Shown in pieces: positions 44,815-56,584 of a DNA stretch of 64,000 bases. Source of the DNA: Apoderus coryli (lineage: Eukaryota; Arthropoda; Insecta; Coleoptera; Attelabidae); contig OU452202.1 of assembly GCA_911728435.2 (NCBI GenBank), positions 18,455,135 through 18,519,134 of the forward strand, in the 5' to 3' direction. The position numbers and the translations under genes were made by a program. The first letter of the stretch is position 1. Each line of letters begins with the position of its first letter. The notes beneath the pieces were generated by a model, which was not told where the DNA came from, searched no databases, and saw only the letters and a program-made list of their open reading frames with translations.

Positions 44815-45170
44815 TGTATGTAATTTTCTGAATAACATTTGAAATCTGAATTACAATTGTAATTTTCTGAATTACATTCGAAAAATCAAAATTACACTTG
44901 ATATTGAAATTTTGTGATTTACATTTGAAAAAACTGACTTGTATTTGGAAAATTTGAATTACATTTGTAAAATATGAATTACAATTGAAATTTTCTGAAT
45001 TAGATTTGAAAAATCTGAATTACAATTGAAATTTTCTGAATTACACATTATAATTTTCCGAAATGCAATTGAAATTTTGTAAATTACGTTTGAAAAAACT
45101 GAATTGCATTTGAGATTATCTGAATTACATTTGAAAAATCTGAATTACAATTGGTGTTTTCTAAAATACA
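44815..45170. repeat. AT-rich tandem array, ~20-22-bp unit
   Basis: About 16 diverged copies of a unit like CTGAATTACATTTGAAAAAT, often alternating with CTGAATTACAATTGAAATTT to give a ~42-bp higher-order period. The alternation of CATTTGAAAAA and CAATTGAAATT is clearest between 44,985 and 45,170. No coding. Confidence 0.85.
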
Positions 45171-46660
45171 ATAAATTGGAAACGGTGTAGAACACGCAAA
45201 AATTATTTCACTTTTCTTTAAACGGAAATATGATTTTCTTAGACAAAATTTTCCTAGCCTATTTAAATGCATTTTCTGTGCCTTTGTCCAGATTAATTAA
45301 TAAAGGGTTTTTATAGTTCAGACCGAGAGTTATATCGTTACAAATGTATATGGCTTTGTGTTTCATACATCAACATCCATAATAAAAACAATGTGTATTT
45401 AGCCCAAAGCGATTTGAGTTTGCGTGTTGTTGATAATAATGGTTTGTTTTTCCTTATTATTATTTTTGTTCTCTTTGTGTGTTTCGCTAATAACCATAAT
45501 GGATAAGGATAGTGCGCTTGTTATTTTTTTCAGCATAATATTAGGTATATATGCCGGTGTGTGCAATAACTAATAAAATTTTAAATCTCAATGTGTATTT
45601 AGTTAATAATGAACTATTCAGGCTTTTGGATATTCGCAAATTAATGACATAAATGTAAAAAATAATGTTTTTTGAGAAATATAGTAATTGGCGTTTAAAT
45701 CCTCCAGCTTTGTTCAGTGTAGTATTAGGTTACAATACAAATATGTTTTCAATGCTACAAATTTGAACTGAATGTTGTTTTTTTTTATTTAATGTAAAAA
45801 TTCCTTCAATAAGTTTTAGGAAATAATATTAAATTGAAGTTTTCACCACCGAGATCACATTTATCTTATTAGGCACTAGAACCAAAATTTGTTTTTTGAA
45901 AAACGAGCGAAACCATCATATCACTATTTAATATAAATAATAATGAATATGGATGGTCAAAGCAACTAACAAAAAATGCATAAAACACCAAATAACGAAT
46001 AACAAGGGAACGCTTTTTCTATTGTTGTTTTTGGTATTAGTTTTATATGTTTGCCGCTTAACAACATTTAAATTTTGTGCCTATAGAAATGTCAATTAAC
46101 TTTTGAATAAATATGATTTAAAATCTGTGTCTATATAGGGCGAAACTACAGACATGTTTCATTTTCATGCAATTTTGGTTATGGAGTAAATTTTTTTGAT
46201 TGAGTAAGCCTTCTGTGGACTCACTGACACATTGTAACCCTACCAAATCATCCTTCTCTATCACATTGCTTGCTAAGCCAAATTTGTAAAATGTTATTAT
46301 GGGGTAATTTTTTTACATGCATGATTAAAACTGCTAAAGTTACTACTCTTTTAGGTAATTTGTTGTAAATGAAACAATTTTGTGGTATAGCGAACAAAAT
46401 TACTGGCATTACCAAAAAGCTTCAGTCTAATTTATGCAGAATTTTGTGTACCTATAGGTAAAGCCCCAAAATTATTTTCCCTTTATTATACAATGCTAGG
46501 CTCCCCCCCCCCGGTTATATTTAAAATAATGAAATTTAGAGGGTGAAAATAAACTATTTTGTTTCTTCTGTTTCTTTTTGGGTTTAGGCTGATTTTGATG
46601 AGTAAATTTAGTTAATTACTAAAATTATGTTTCTCTTTTAGTTAATAGTTTTTAAATTGA
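45171..46660. other. No gene seen
   Basis: Nothing supported beyond a run of C at about 46,503-46,513. Short frames lack domain similarity. Confidence 0.4.
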
Positions 46661-46664
46661 GTAT

Positions 46665-46907
46665 TCAAAATGTGCTCTATCTACTCCCTGACAGTAATGC
46701 ATCTACTAATCTCTTGACGTACTCGTACAAATGTGTCAGCGGAAATTGCCATACATTCTTCAACAATTTGTTGTTTCAAAATGTCAATACTGTCAGGTCT
46801 TGTAGCGTAGAGCTTAGGTTTCAAGTACCCCCACCAAAAAATCTAATGGTGTGATGTCTATGGTGATCGAGATTGCCATTCGATCGATCCTCTTCCGTCC
46901 AATCTAT
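46665..46907 (-). pseudogene. Tc1/mariner-superfamily transposase C-terminus
   Basis: Minus strand. One continuous frame with two stops reads IEWQSRSP-stop, then IFWWGYLKPKLYATRPDSID, ILKQQIVEECMAISADTFVR and VRQEISRCITV. This matches the common insect transposase tail 'WPpRSPDLTPlDFFLWGyLK.kVY...p..id.Lk..I......i..d.l..v.....~R'. The stretch holding the last catalytic acidic residue (DLTPLDFF) is degraded to stops and His. It ends within a few bases of an RT fragment on the opposite strand. Confidence 0.75.
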
Positions 46908-46909
46908 CT

Positions 46910-47170
46910 ATGAAACAAACTAAAACAGAAACAATTATATTTTCGCTTCGCGATATTCGGGACATTAACAACCCTTCAGGAGTTAAGTTTTTGGGCACTG
47001 TGCATGATGCGAGATTGTGTTGGGATCAGCATGTTGAGAGCGTTTCCGGCAAGCTGTGTATGATCGTCTACCTGTTGGGCAGCCTGAGGGACGAAGTGTC
47101 TATTAGCGTTCTAAGAACAACATATTTTGCCTTATTTCAGAGCGCTATGTCATATACAATTCTGAACTAA
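46910..47170 (+). pseudogene. LINE RT thumb fragment
   Basis: The open frame from 46,910 carries KTETIIFSLRDI, SGVKFLGTVHDARLCWDQHV, GKLCMIVYLLGSLRDEVS and a YFALFQSAMSY block. This is the Jockey/CR1-like RT thumb ('vkFLGi..D..L.W..Hv..v..kl......l..lr......l...Y.al..S...Y'). Both ends are cut off; the YADD box and C-terminus are absent. It is closest in style to the 61-kb and 49.5-kb copies but diverged from both. Confidence 0.8.
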
Positions 47171-48784
47171 ACGATTTATTTATTTACTTGTCTAATGCTT
47201 TGGCTAAAATGAACTTTGTTCTATTTATTTTACTATTATAAAGTCGATACTCATTATAAACAAACACAGTATAAATAAAAGTGTACAACTGACACGACAT
47301 AATGATCAAGTTCATAACCTAAAAGTTCACTGCTTGCAAGAAAAATGGACCAAATCCGCCTTAGTCAGTTTTACTTGTCTAAATTTTCTTCAAATGGACT
47401 TGGTCAATATGCGTTTAATTGGCAGCATAAAGGTATAGATAGCTCTGAGTTAAAAGAGGTTTACCAGACAAATATATCATTGTTTTGCATGACTTGATCA
47501 TATTATCTAGTTTTTGATGTTTTCTGGAGTTGGTCACTAACCCTGCACATATGGTATAGAACTGTTGCACCTTGTAAAGTGAAAATGCTGAATTATTATT
47601 TTGTCACAAATTTCAAAAAGTAAAATACTCCACTGTGCATCCGCATCGACGTAGTTTTAACGCTGATCGAGATTTAAGTAATGAACGGGATAATTTGAGA
47701 AAAATATTTTTCTATAGCAAGTTTTCCACACTTTTTGAGAGTCTGCTTTTTTCACTTTCAGTTGATTATGTACAAAACGAAGTGGGATTTCCGACTTGAA
47801 TACTATCTATGTCTATTACGGTCGTATACTTTGCTAAAGCTTTTCGAAAGTAGTTTTCGCACTTTAGCAATTTTGTGGCAAGTTTCTATTGCATGGTGTT
47901 TTAGTTTGTATATATGGGTATGGAACACTTAGCAGCAATTTACAGAATCTTAGGGATTACTTCTTGCCTATATGTGTAATGTCTACAATATAAAAACAAA
48001 TACATTCAATTAATATCTTGATACAATATTTTTGATGAATTCCAAACAACTATACAGGATTTGATTAATTGATTAGTTTTTGAGATCCAGCGTTTTCAGC
48101 GTCTCCAAAACGAAGTGAAACTAGGTGTTAACTTTGACCTAAGGAGGGTAGTCACAGTGAAGGCTCTGTAGAAAGAATGTGCTATTTATCGCAGCCTTTA
48201 TAAGAAATACTTAATCAGGGGTAATTAATAAATTCTAGGCAAGAAATCGAAACGTTTTCCTGTAGTTTGAATTTGATTTTCCCTAATAAGTTTATTTGCT
48301 TATTAGGTATAGGAGTATTTTATTTATTTAACAATATTATGTGTGTTATTTGCTTTATAATATTTCTAACAAATAAAATATTCAATGTCTATATAGGTAC
48401 ATAGAATATTAATTAGTGCTCAATAATTATACAGTTTAATAATTAATAACTTCACTAAACCATAAACTATCTCTCATATATTATTACTTATTCAAAAAAT
48501 GTAATTCTCCCTAATATACAAAGCTATTTATATAAATATTTCATTAAAAATCCACCGCAGTAAGTATTAAATATGTAGGTAGGTATATCGTTTGAAGTAA
48601 TAATACACAGTTAAGTAGGATTTTGCATGCCGAACTAACTATTAAAAATATTATTAATTGTTAAAAGTCTCAAATTCATAAACCCTATAATAAGTAAGAA
48701 TCACGGGTATAATAACATTCATGATATTTTTGCTAAATAGCGTTAGGTGTATACTTTATATTAAAAAAGTTTAGTTACCCCAAG
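47171..48784. other. No gene seen
   Basis: AT-rich sequence without supported features. A diverged ATACAGGATT near 48,053 may be a decayed repeat end. Confidence 0.4.
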
Positions 48785-49320
48785 TTTTGACCTTGAAAAG
48801 TCTAAAAAAGGGTCAGAAAAATCTGTATCCGCGATACCTAACTCACAACTCACTTAGCAGATCTTTAACACATTTGGTACGAAAATACTTCAGAGTTGAT
48901 TGCCTTTTGAAAACATTGAGCGTAGGCAAGAGGCTTAAAAAAGGGTTAAAAAATGTATAGTTCTTGAACATGCACGAAATATTGAATAATTTTCATTGAT
49001 TTAATAGAATATAACCTAAAAAATTTAACTAAAAAAATAGTTCACATTGGCGTTCGAAAAGAGTGTAAAAAAGGGTTAAAAACTTAAAACATATTTCCTA
49101 AACATAGCAGAAATATTGACTAGTTATTAATAGCTTTTATATAAAATATAACCTATGAAATGTATCCTAAAAAACGTTTTTACAAAGGCGTTCGTAAATA
49201 GTCGGAGAGCGTTCAAAATAACAAAAGTTCCCAATCATGTTCGAAATATGGAATAATTTAAATAAAAAATTGCTGATGTCTAAAATTAAAAAAAATAATA
49301 ATTATTTGGAAATATAGCTT
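48785..49320 (-). repeat. Dispersed ~150-bp tandem array, copy 2 (inverted)
   Basis: Three to four monomers of the 20.6-22-kb array in reverse orientation. Diagnostic blocks are AAAAAAGGGTTAAAAA, TATAGTTCTTGAACATG, AATATTGAATAATTTTCATT, AGAATATAACCTA and GGCGTTCGTAAATAGT. The flank AATCTGTATCCGCGATA mirrors TATCGCGAATACAGATT of copy 1, so flank and array moved together. Confidence 0.8.
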
Positions 49321-49544
49321 GTCATCAAGATTCTTACTACGAAAAAGGTAAACTTTTATGTGTTTAGACCTCAAAAATCTCAAGAAATTGGCATTTAAAT
49401 GTTTATTGTGCTATATGAAATAACGGCGTCGTATAGGTAGTACCTATTTTTAGAATCATTCAGGGTATAGAATGTGCTGATTAACTTTGTAGGTCTAATT
49501 CCCCTTGGAAAATTTGCAAAATTTGTAAATCGAATTTTTAGGTT

Positions 49545-50190
49545 ACGTCAGTGGAAGTTACGAATACAATTAAAGCCTTGCCCAATAAGAAATCTACAGG
49601 AATCGATGAAATACCTGTATTTTTAATCAAAGCGTGTGTTGATGATTTGTCGCCATGTCTGGCTCTAATTATTAACAAAGCCATCTTGGAGGGTGTGTTT
49701 CCCATGTCTCTAAAAAAGTCAATTGTTGTACCTACCTATTTTTAAGAAGGGAGATAGAACCAATATTGAAAACTATCGCCCTATATCAATCGTTAGTGTT
49801 TTCTCCAAAGTTATAGAGAAGGTGGTGGCTCAGAGGATCGTAAGTTTCTTGGATAAATACAATATTATTAGAGAGTCGAAGAGGATTCTACAGAAACGGC
49901 ATGAGTGGAATTTGTTCAATGCGTTTCTAATGCTCTGTATGCCGGTAAAATGGTGGTTGTAGTGTTTTTTGATCTTGCTCGTGCTTTTGATCCGGTTGGT
50001 TCTTCTTTTGTGTCGGATAAACTTAATTCCATTGGTATTAGGGGTAGTATTAACAAGTTTTTCCGATCGTTTTTGGATTTGAGAACATTTGCAGTGAAGA
50101 GCCGAGGCAGCGTTTCGGATGAGTTTGGTCTTAACTTGGGTACTCCGCAGGGGAGTATATTGGGGCCCTTAATTTTTTCAGATGAAAAAA
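49545..50190 (+). pseudogene. LINE RT fragment (fingers/palm)
   Basis: Three overlapping plus-strand frames together give EVTNTIKALPNKKSTGIDEI, then FKKGDRTNIENYRPIS (after a small shift at about 49,740), then FFDLARAFDPVG with the first catalytic Asp, SINKFFRSFLDLR and GTPQGSILGPLIF. It aligns block for block with the intact RT at 61.1-63.2 kb but differs at many positions and is frameshifted twice. It stops just before the FADD box, so the copy is truncated at its 3' side, unlike ordinary LINE insertions that lose the 5' side. Confidence 0.88.
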
Positions 50191-52729
50191 AATCTTATTT
50201 TGGCTTGTAGAATGAACATATATCGAAAAATGCTTCGTTTTTCAGATACAAGGTGTTATTTGTAAATTCCTGACGATGGGTTTTTAGTAATATTTACCCC
50301 TGTACATAATCCTCAATGGCTCTATACTAGTGGAGACATGCAAAGAACAGTCTCAACCTGAATGGTTGCATAATAATATGGCGACTATGGCAAACAACTG
50401 TCGTCATTTTATATGGCAATTAAAACAAACACTTTTTAAAATTAATTTACGAGTTTTGTTTAATTAAAATTTCCTCTCTCTTGCTTTGCACTATACTACA
50501 ATTTACACACATACTTAGTCATATACACTCGGACATGTTTCTCACATAAATATTCCAGTAATTGCCATTTGAAAAATTAGAACCTTAACTAGCTCAACAA
50601 AATAACTTGAAATTTAGTACACAGTACACTGAATATTAATCATACAGTATGTATGACTGTCGCACTATCGTGGGTGAGAATTCTTTTTTGGCGGTTCGTT
50701 TTCCGGAACAAAATCATTAAATCGCATTGAGTATGAATTATACAGTGTTGAATGCTATGCCATTTGCAGGTTCACCACTCTCATCCACCTCTCTTGCCAG
50801 AGAAGCAGTTGATTAATTCCCATCGACCTAAGTACCACACCAGATTTTCAGATTGTTCCACAGTGCAGTTTCTCCATAATCGATCGAAACCATTCCCGGT
50901 GGGACACCCAGTATAAATAATCTTGGGATAGTAGGTAGGTATACTCTTGCTTATTTTCATCCTCTCCCCATTTTTATATAGCATTGCAACAATTCTTGCT
51001 ATTTTTTCGTCGACATCATATAATGAAATACAACCGAGACCGTTTTTTTTTATTTTCTGTTTCTGTGGCATCTTACCTCGAGATGTTTACGCAAGCCTAA
51101 AGCATGATTTAAATAATGTACGACACTCACGGTGGTGTAAATGTTTGTCCCAAGGGATCTTTAGAAGTTGATGAATATATTTCCGCTCCACTTATGTGCT
51201 GCGAGTTTTTATTTGTTTTCGTTTTGTGCGTTTTTTGTACTTTAAAAAGTAGAACGTGAAAACGCATTTCTTTTAATTAATATTAAAATGATATCAAAGT
51301 TTTGCAAATGGGGTAGCACATTTTTTATTCATTTTGTTTTACGAATGTGTTCAAGAAGTCCATGTACGACAAACTAACTAACTTGAAAACTAAGATTGTG
51401 ACGAAAAATATTTCATCCAAAAATTGACAGACTCTTTTCAAACTATTTCTGTGTGCCTTTGACTGGTTTTTCAAATTAAATTCCCTATTTTTGAGCTCGG
51501 AAGCGAAAAACGCGGAAAATTCTACAGTCAGGCATTACCGTACTTAATTGTTTCTATCCCAGTACGGTTACGTCAAGCGCAAGATCAAACAACAGTAGTT
51601 TACGTTCAGCGATCTGCTTTTAAAACTAAGATTTCGACAAAAAATATTTCAGACGAAGGTTGTAGAATTCTTTATGCCCTATTACTGCGTGATCAATGAT
51701 TTCTTCGCAAATTTAGATTTTATCTGTTTAAATCAGCACTTTTATTGTCTACTACTTAATCCGAAATGAGGATTAGTGTTTGGAACTTCAATTAGTGGCG
51801 AAATACCCAAGCAACGAGCATTTATTACCATTATTATAAAATCAAATTGCTCCTAAATGTTTTATCCGTAGGTACCAAAGCATACTCTAATATGAGTGCT
51901 AAAAACGTCCAATTTCCTCTATAGAGACTAAACTACCCAATATCTATGCTACCCAAATATTACTATTATCCAAATAGAATAGATATTGTACAAAAGATAA
52001 TGCCTGGGCCATATAGCTGAATCTGAAATCGAACCCTATTAGACACAACTACTACGTTCTACTGAGTTCTGTAGATTTAGGACCTTTTCGAACAGAGGTA
52101 GCAGCATATACATATAAACTGTTATATCTATACCTCTGAAACATATATATCTAGTTACGTGAAAAGACTTTGGAAACAGAATGATAATATCAATACACAT
52201 AAAGAGAACAATGTAGGCAAGGTTAAATAGCTGAATTGAACAAGTGTATTTATACGTAATTGGACAGTTGGTCAAACATTACGAGGATTAAAGTTTTCCA
52301 GAATATTAAACATACACGGAACCTATATTCGCACACACACATACCTGTTGGTGGGTTTGATAATCCGTTGGCGTTTAAGGTGTTGTGTAAAATGTTTCTT
52401 AAATGCATTGAATGTTCTATTTTTATTAGATATTTTATTCCATTGTACCGGATGTACAGATAAGATCTAACATGATCTTATCTGGTTTTAGGATTTTTTT
52501 TGTTTTAGTAACAGCGGACAAGGGAAATCGCTGGGAAATAGTTTTAGTTTCCTAAAATGTCCGCAAGAGGGCGTAAATCTAACTCTAAATTGAAAAACAC
52601 TGTTTACTTAAAAATATACTTATATTACGTAAGTGTTAATCTTAATGAGGATGATCTAAGTACAATACTAAAACTTTTTCATATAAACCTTTTTTCCCTA
52701 CCTTCTTAAATAAATGGTGGAGGAGCCGG
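50191..52729. other. No gene seen; small repeats
   Basis: CCCGGTGGGACACCCAGTATA near 50,896 resembles the right end of the 14.4-15.5-kb repeat, which indicates a related copy here. Two diverged direct repeats (about 51,383-51,435 and 51,619-51,671, sharing AAAACTAAGATT and AAAATATTTCA) lie 236 bp apart. CAGATAAGATC and its complement form an 11-bp hairpin at 52,457-52,484. The frame at 50,781-51,071 (minus) has no recognisable domain. Confidence 0.4.
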
Positions 52730-52764
52730 AGAATGTTGGTTTGTAAAAAGTTATCTAACCTGGT

Positions 52765-53684
52765 TGGATATGCGGCGGTGGTTTACGTACGTGTAAGAGA
52801 TGCTCAAGGTGGTTGCAGGTTGCATCTTTTGGCAGGTAAAAGTTGAGTCACCCCACTCAGAACTCAGCAGTCTATTCCGAGGCTCGAGTTACTTGGTGCA
52901 ATGCCTTTGTCTGATCTTATGCTCAATATTCAAAATGCCTACCGCGAACTGGTAGTTTTCGAGTCTGTTCACGCTTGGACAGACTCTCAGGATGTTCTGG
53001 CCTGGTTATCTTCTCCTGCGCAACGCTGGAAGGCGTTTGTTGCGAATCATGTGTCGCACATTCAGGAGACGCTTTCAATATCGTGCTGGCACTACGTGCC
53101 TACGGAATGCAACCCGGCAGGTTGCGCCTCTCGCGGTCTATTTCCTACGCAATTGGTCAACCATGATCTTTGGTGGAACGGTCCCCCGTGGTTGCAATTA
53201 TCGGCGAGTGAATGGCCCGATCAACCGGTAATAAAACCTTTACAAAGCTCCGGATATGTTAAGGAGGAAAAGCCTAATGTTTTAAGTTCATTTGTAAGTG
53301 ATACTGACCCTAATATTATCGCCTCTTTGCTTAATAATTTTTCATCACTTCGAAAAATTGAGCGAATTTTAGCTTACATTCATAGATTAATTTTCAACGC
53401 CAAAGTTATTGTCGATCGTTTAATCGGTCCGCTTACTCCTACAGAAATTGAACATTCGATTTCAGTTATCGTTAAATTCGTTCAGCTAGAAAGTTTTGCA
53501 GATATTTTCAAAATAATGCGATGTAATCAAATTTTGCCTAAGCCCTTGAGGAAACTCGCTCTCTTTATCGATTCGGAGGGACTCCTAAGGGTGGGTGGTA
53601 GACTCAGGAATTCGCAATTATGGTTTGACGCTAAACATCCTATTCTGCTTCCGAAGAATCATTCTTTTGTGGATTTAATTGTGT
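52765..53684 (+). pseudogene. Bel/Pao RNase H and integrase N-terminal region
   Basis: Sequence from about 52,770 includes SIPRLELLGA, the usual start of the Bel/Pao RNase H. It is preceded by one stop, then runs open from 52,901: HAWTDSQDVLAWLSSPAQRW (WTDS holds a catalytic Asp), VANHVSHIQE and WHYVPTECNPAGCASRG. About 75 residues of linker lead to FIDSEGLLRVGGRLRNSQL and HPILLPKNHSFVDLIV, the conserved segment just before the integrase zinc finger. RNase H removes template RNA during reverse transcription. The frame ends at TAA and continues in another frame. Confidence 0.85.
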
Positions 53685-54690
53685 AACAGGTCCATAAGGA
53701 AAATCTTCACCTGGTTTAAAAACCACTCATCATCTTATAATACAGCAGTTTTGGATTTTATCGCCTAAAACAGCTATTTATCGGTGTCTTTCTCATTGTA
53801 GACGGTATTTTCGCTGTAAGCCTAAACAATTTAGCCCTTTCATGGGTGACCTGCCTTGGTTTAGAGTTTCACAGTTGGGGGCGTTCACTAAGGTTACCCT
53901 GGATTACGCCGGGCCTTTCTTGGTGACTATGGGCAAATATCGTGGATCTAAGTCTTCAAAGGCCTATGTCTGTTTATTTGTTTGCAGGGCTACTAGGGCC
54001 ATTCACCTCGAACTTGTGTCGGATCTCCCTGCCGACGCGTTTTTGGCCGCTTTTCGCCGGTTTACTGCTCGGAGGGGTCGATCCACGGACGTTTACAGCG
54101 ACCAGGGCACAAACTTCATCGGAGCTAGCAATATTATTACTTCTTACATTCAGTCAGCTGCTGAGTCTTTTACTTTCACTTGGCACAAGCAGCCTCCCGG
54201 CTCACCTCATTTTAACGGGCTTAGTGAGGCGGGGGTTAAATCTGTTAAAACACACCTTCATAGGGTGGTAGGTGATCAAATAATGACATATGAAGAATTC
54301 GTGACCTTGCTTACTCAAATTGAGGCGTTGCTAAATTCGCGACCTCTTTATCAAATTAGTGACGATCCTTCCGCTCCTCAACCCTTAACACCGGCCCATT
54401 TTTTAACGTTAGAACCATTAACTATGGGATTGCCTGAACCTGATTTGCTCAGTGCTAAAATTAATTCACTAACGCGCTAGCAACTCGTGCAAAGAATGCA
54501 CTCTGAATTTTGGAAGCGTTGGCACGTAGAGTATTTACACGCGCTACAACAACGAGCGAAGTGGCTCATAAACAAACCCCAGGAGCTTTTACATAAACTC
54601 TTGCGCGCGTTGTCCAACTGCATCCGGGTCAAGACGGGTGACATTACGATCTGCCTCAGGTTCGATGCATCAACGACCAGTGGTTAAATC
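53685..54690 (+). pseudogene. Bel/Pao integrase
   Basis: After the stop, a shifted frame holds the zinc finger (HKENLH, TTHHLI-like, then RCLSHCRRYFRC). From 53,842 a long open frame gives the core: VTLDYAGPFLV (first Asp), VYSDQGTNFIGA (second Asp) and SPHFNGLSEAGVKSVK (Glu). The D,D-35-E residues are thus all present. A Pao-type C-terminus follows (EALLNSRPLY, PLTPAHFLTL). A TAG at 54,478 replaces a Trp codon in LTRWQL, then WKRWHVEYLHALQQRAKW continues before a final frameshift. It joined element DNA to the chromosome. The core is intact but not expressed as one protein. Confidence 0.88.
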
Positions 54691-54700
54691 TTAATCTCTT

Positions 54701-56084
54701 AAGATTGAGAATAAATTTCTAAAAGGTAACAACAACAAAGTAAAGATTAATTCCACTCAAGTTAACAAACAACAAATTTTTTAAATTGGGATTGATTATA
54801 AAAAGTGCGAAATATTTAAGGGTAAAATTGTTAAATTGAAATGTGCATTGAGATACCTGTCAGTGTGTGATGGCTTCCTATAATATACTGAACATCCTAA
54901 CGACATATTTACATGCTTAAGAGAATCCTGAATCGCTTTGAACGCATGTTAAAGTATGAAGTTGATAAGTGTATTATACCCATTTTCGTTGTTTTGTTTT
55001 CATTGATGATAAACAGATAACTCGTATATTGAGTATGTATCTGTAGCTACCGCACATCAGGGCAAAACTTGTGATTTGTTGGATTTTAATTGAAACATAA
55101 AAAGGGAATACAAAAAGCAGTATAATATATTAAGTAGTCATTTATGTTTTTTAGTATCCAAGCCATTTGTCACTGAAATTTATAGTGTTGCTTCTGTCTG
55201 GTGTTTTAAATATTTTAACTTGAAACATGATTGCGTACACTGTCCAATAATTAATCAAATAAAAAAAAACTATTATTTCAAAAGTTCAAATTAGTTAAAA
55301 TAAACAGCAAAGACAATTTATGAAAAGTGTTTTGTAAAAATGTTTGTCTCGAAGTAGAAATGAAGAATATTTGTTTTCCAAAATAGCAATTTCTAAATCA
55401 ATCACATAATTATACTTCAAATAAACTGGTGCCCCTAAGACACGATAGACACAGAAACATTATATTCATGTTTATTTTTGTTAATAATGGCCAGAGGCGT
55501 GCATGTACGTATTCATTATTGTTGTTTTGTACTTTCTGAATACGGATCAGGAATATTTACATTTTCTTCTAAACCTGAACTAAGTACTGGATGTATAATG
55601 TGGATTGAAAAATGAGTAAAAGTAAGCCTAAACTGGGAAAATCTAATTGATATTAAAATTAACGTTTACTACATTTCAATGACGGGAAAACCGAAAAATG
55701 TAGGAAGTTTCAAACTTATTTATTTATTTTTCATTATGTTTCTTTGATTTTTCTGTTTGATTAATAGTAATTTCCAGTATTTTTGCATTACATTTCGAAA
55801 TCTGATGTATCTAAAGCGGCAGAATTGTGTTAATTTATTTGTTTCTGTAAAAATTGGTTCCTTGACTTCAAATATCACCGCACGCCAATTATACTAACCC
55901 TCTTTTTATATATAAAAAAAAACAACGAAGGCTCTATAGACACAGATTTGGAAGTTAATTTAGGTCCAGTTTCATATATTAAATAATAATTCTATCAATA
56001 TATTTTTTCTATTTCAAAAAATGTTTAATATTTTAGCCCCTGTTTTGGTTATTGAAAATTGTGTGACACTTGGCATTTTTTTAT
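54701..56084. other. No gene seen
   Basis: AT-rich. No LTR or polypurine tract could be confirmed after the integrase. No coding frame supported. Confidence 0.4.
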
Positions 56085-56470
56085 GTTTTCACCCTTTTTA
56101 ACCCTCGCATGGACAGCCTATGCGTATTACTTTTTTATGATATAACTTTCGAGCCAAATTCTGTACTCTATATTAATGACATGTTTAATTTTATCTATAA
56201 CACCATTGCATGTATTTTGGTCCTTTTCCAAATTAATTGAACATCACCGCCTTTTTAGGGCCAGCTCGGCAAAATGAAAATTACCTAGTTTTTCCATTTA
56301 GTTTAGCAAATATGATTTTTAGTTATCGCGGATACGGACTGACAGAATGACAGACATGTTTCAAAAAATGCTTATAGAGGTTTAAAATAACCCAAAACAC
56401 GTATTTCCGGTGAAATAAAAAAAAACATGAAACCAATAGCTTGTATATGGTATGGAGAGCTAAATATAAC
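56085..56470 (+). repeat. Dispersed ~150-bp array element, copy 3 (flank-rich)
   Basis: One degraded monomer (ACCCTTTTTAACC, GCCTATGCGTATTA, ATGATATAACTTT) is joined to the flanks seen in copy 1: TTATCGCGGATACGGA and, at the end, CATGAAACCAATAGC with ATGGTATGGAGAGCTAAA. Fewer monomers than at 20.6 or 48.8 kb, so copy number differs between insertions. Confidence 0.65.
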
Positions 56471-56584
56471 TAAATAAATGATTGTGTCTCTATCAGGACT
56501 GTCAGAATCCTAACAAAAAAAAAATAAAATAATTACGAATTAAAAATAACAATTAATCTCATATCCAAAACAAACTCATTAATA

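Larger units (their letters stand above)
52730..54700 (+). mobile_element. Bel/Pao LTR retrotransposon, 3' half of pol only
   Basis: RNase H and integrase regions of a Bel/Pao-type polyprotein lie in order on the plus strand. No gag, protease or RT sequence precedes them, and I could not identify LTRs on either side. The remaining frames are well preserved apart from two frame breaks and a few stops, which suggests loss of the 5' half by deletion or recombination rather than long decay. GC content is visibly higher than in the flanks. Confidence 0.8.

Noticed and set aside
50781..51071. 96-codon minus-strand frame
   Set aside because: It crosses a dispersed repeat end (TGGGACACCCAG) and shows no domain.
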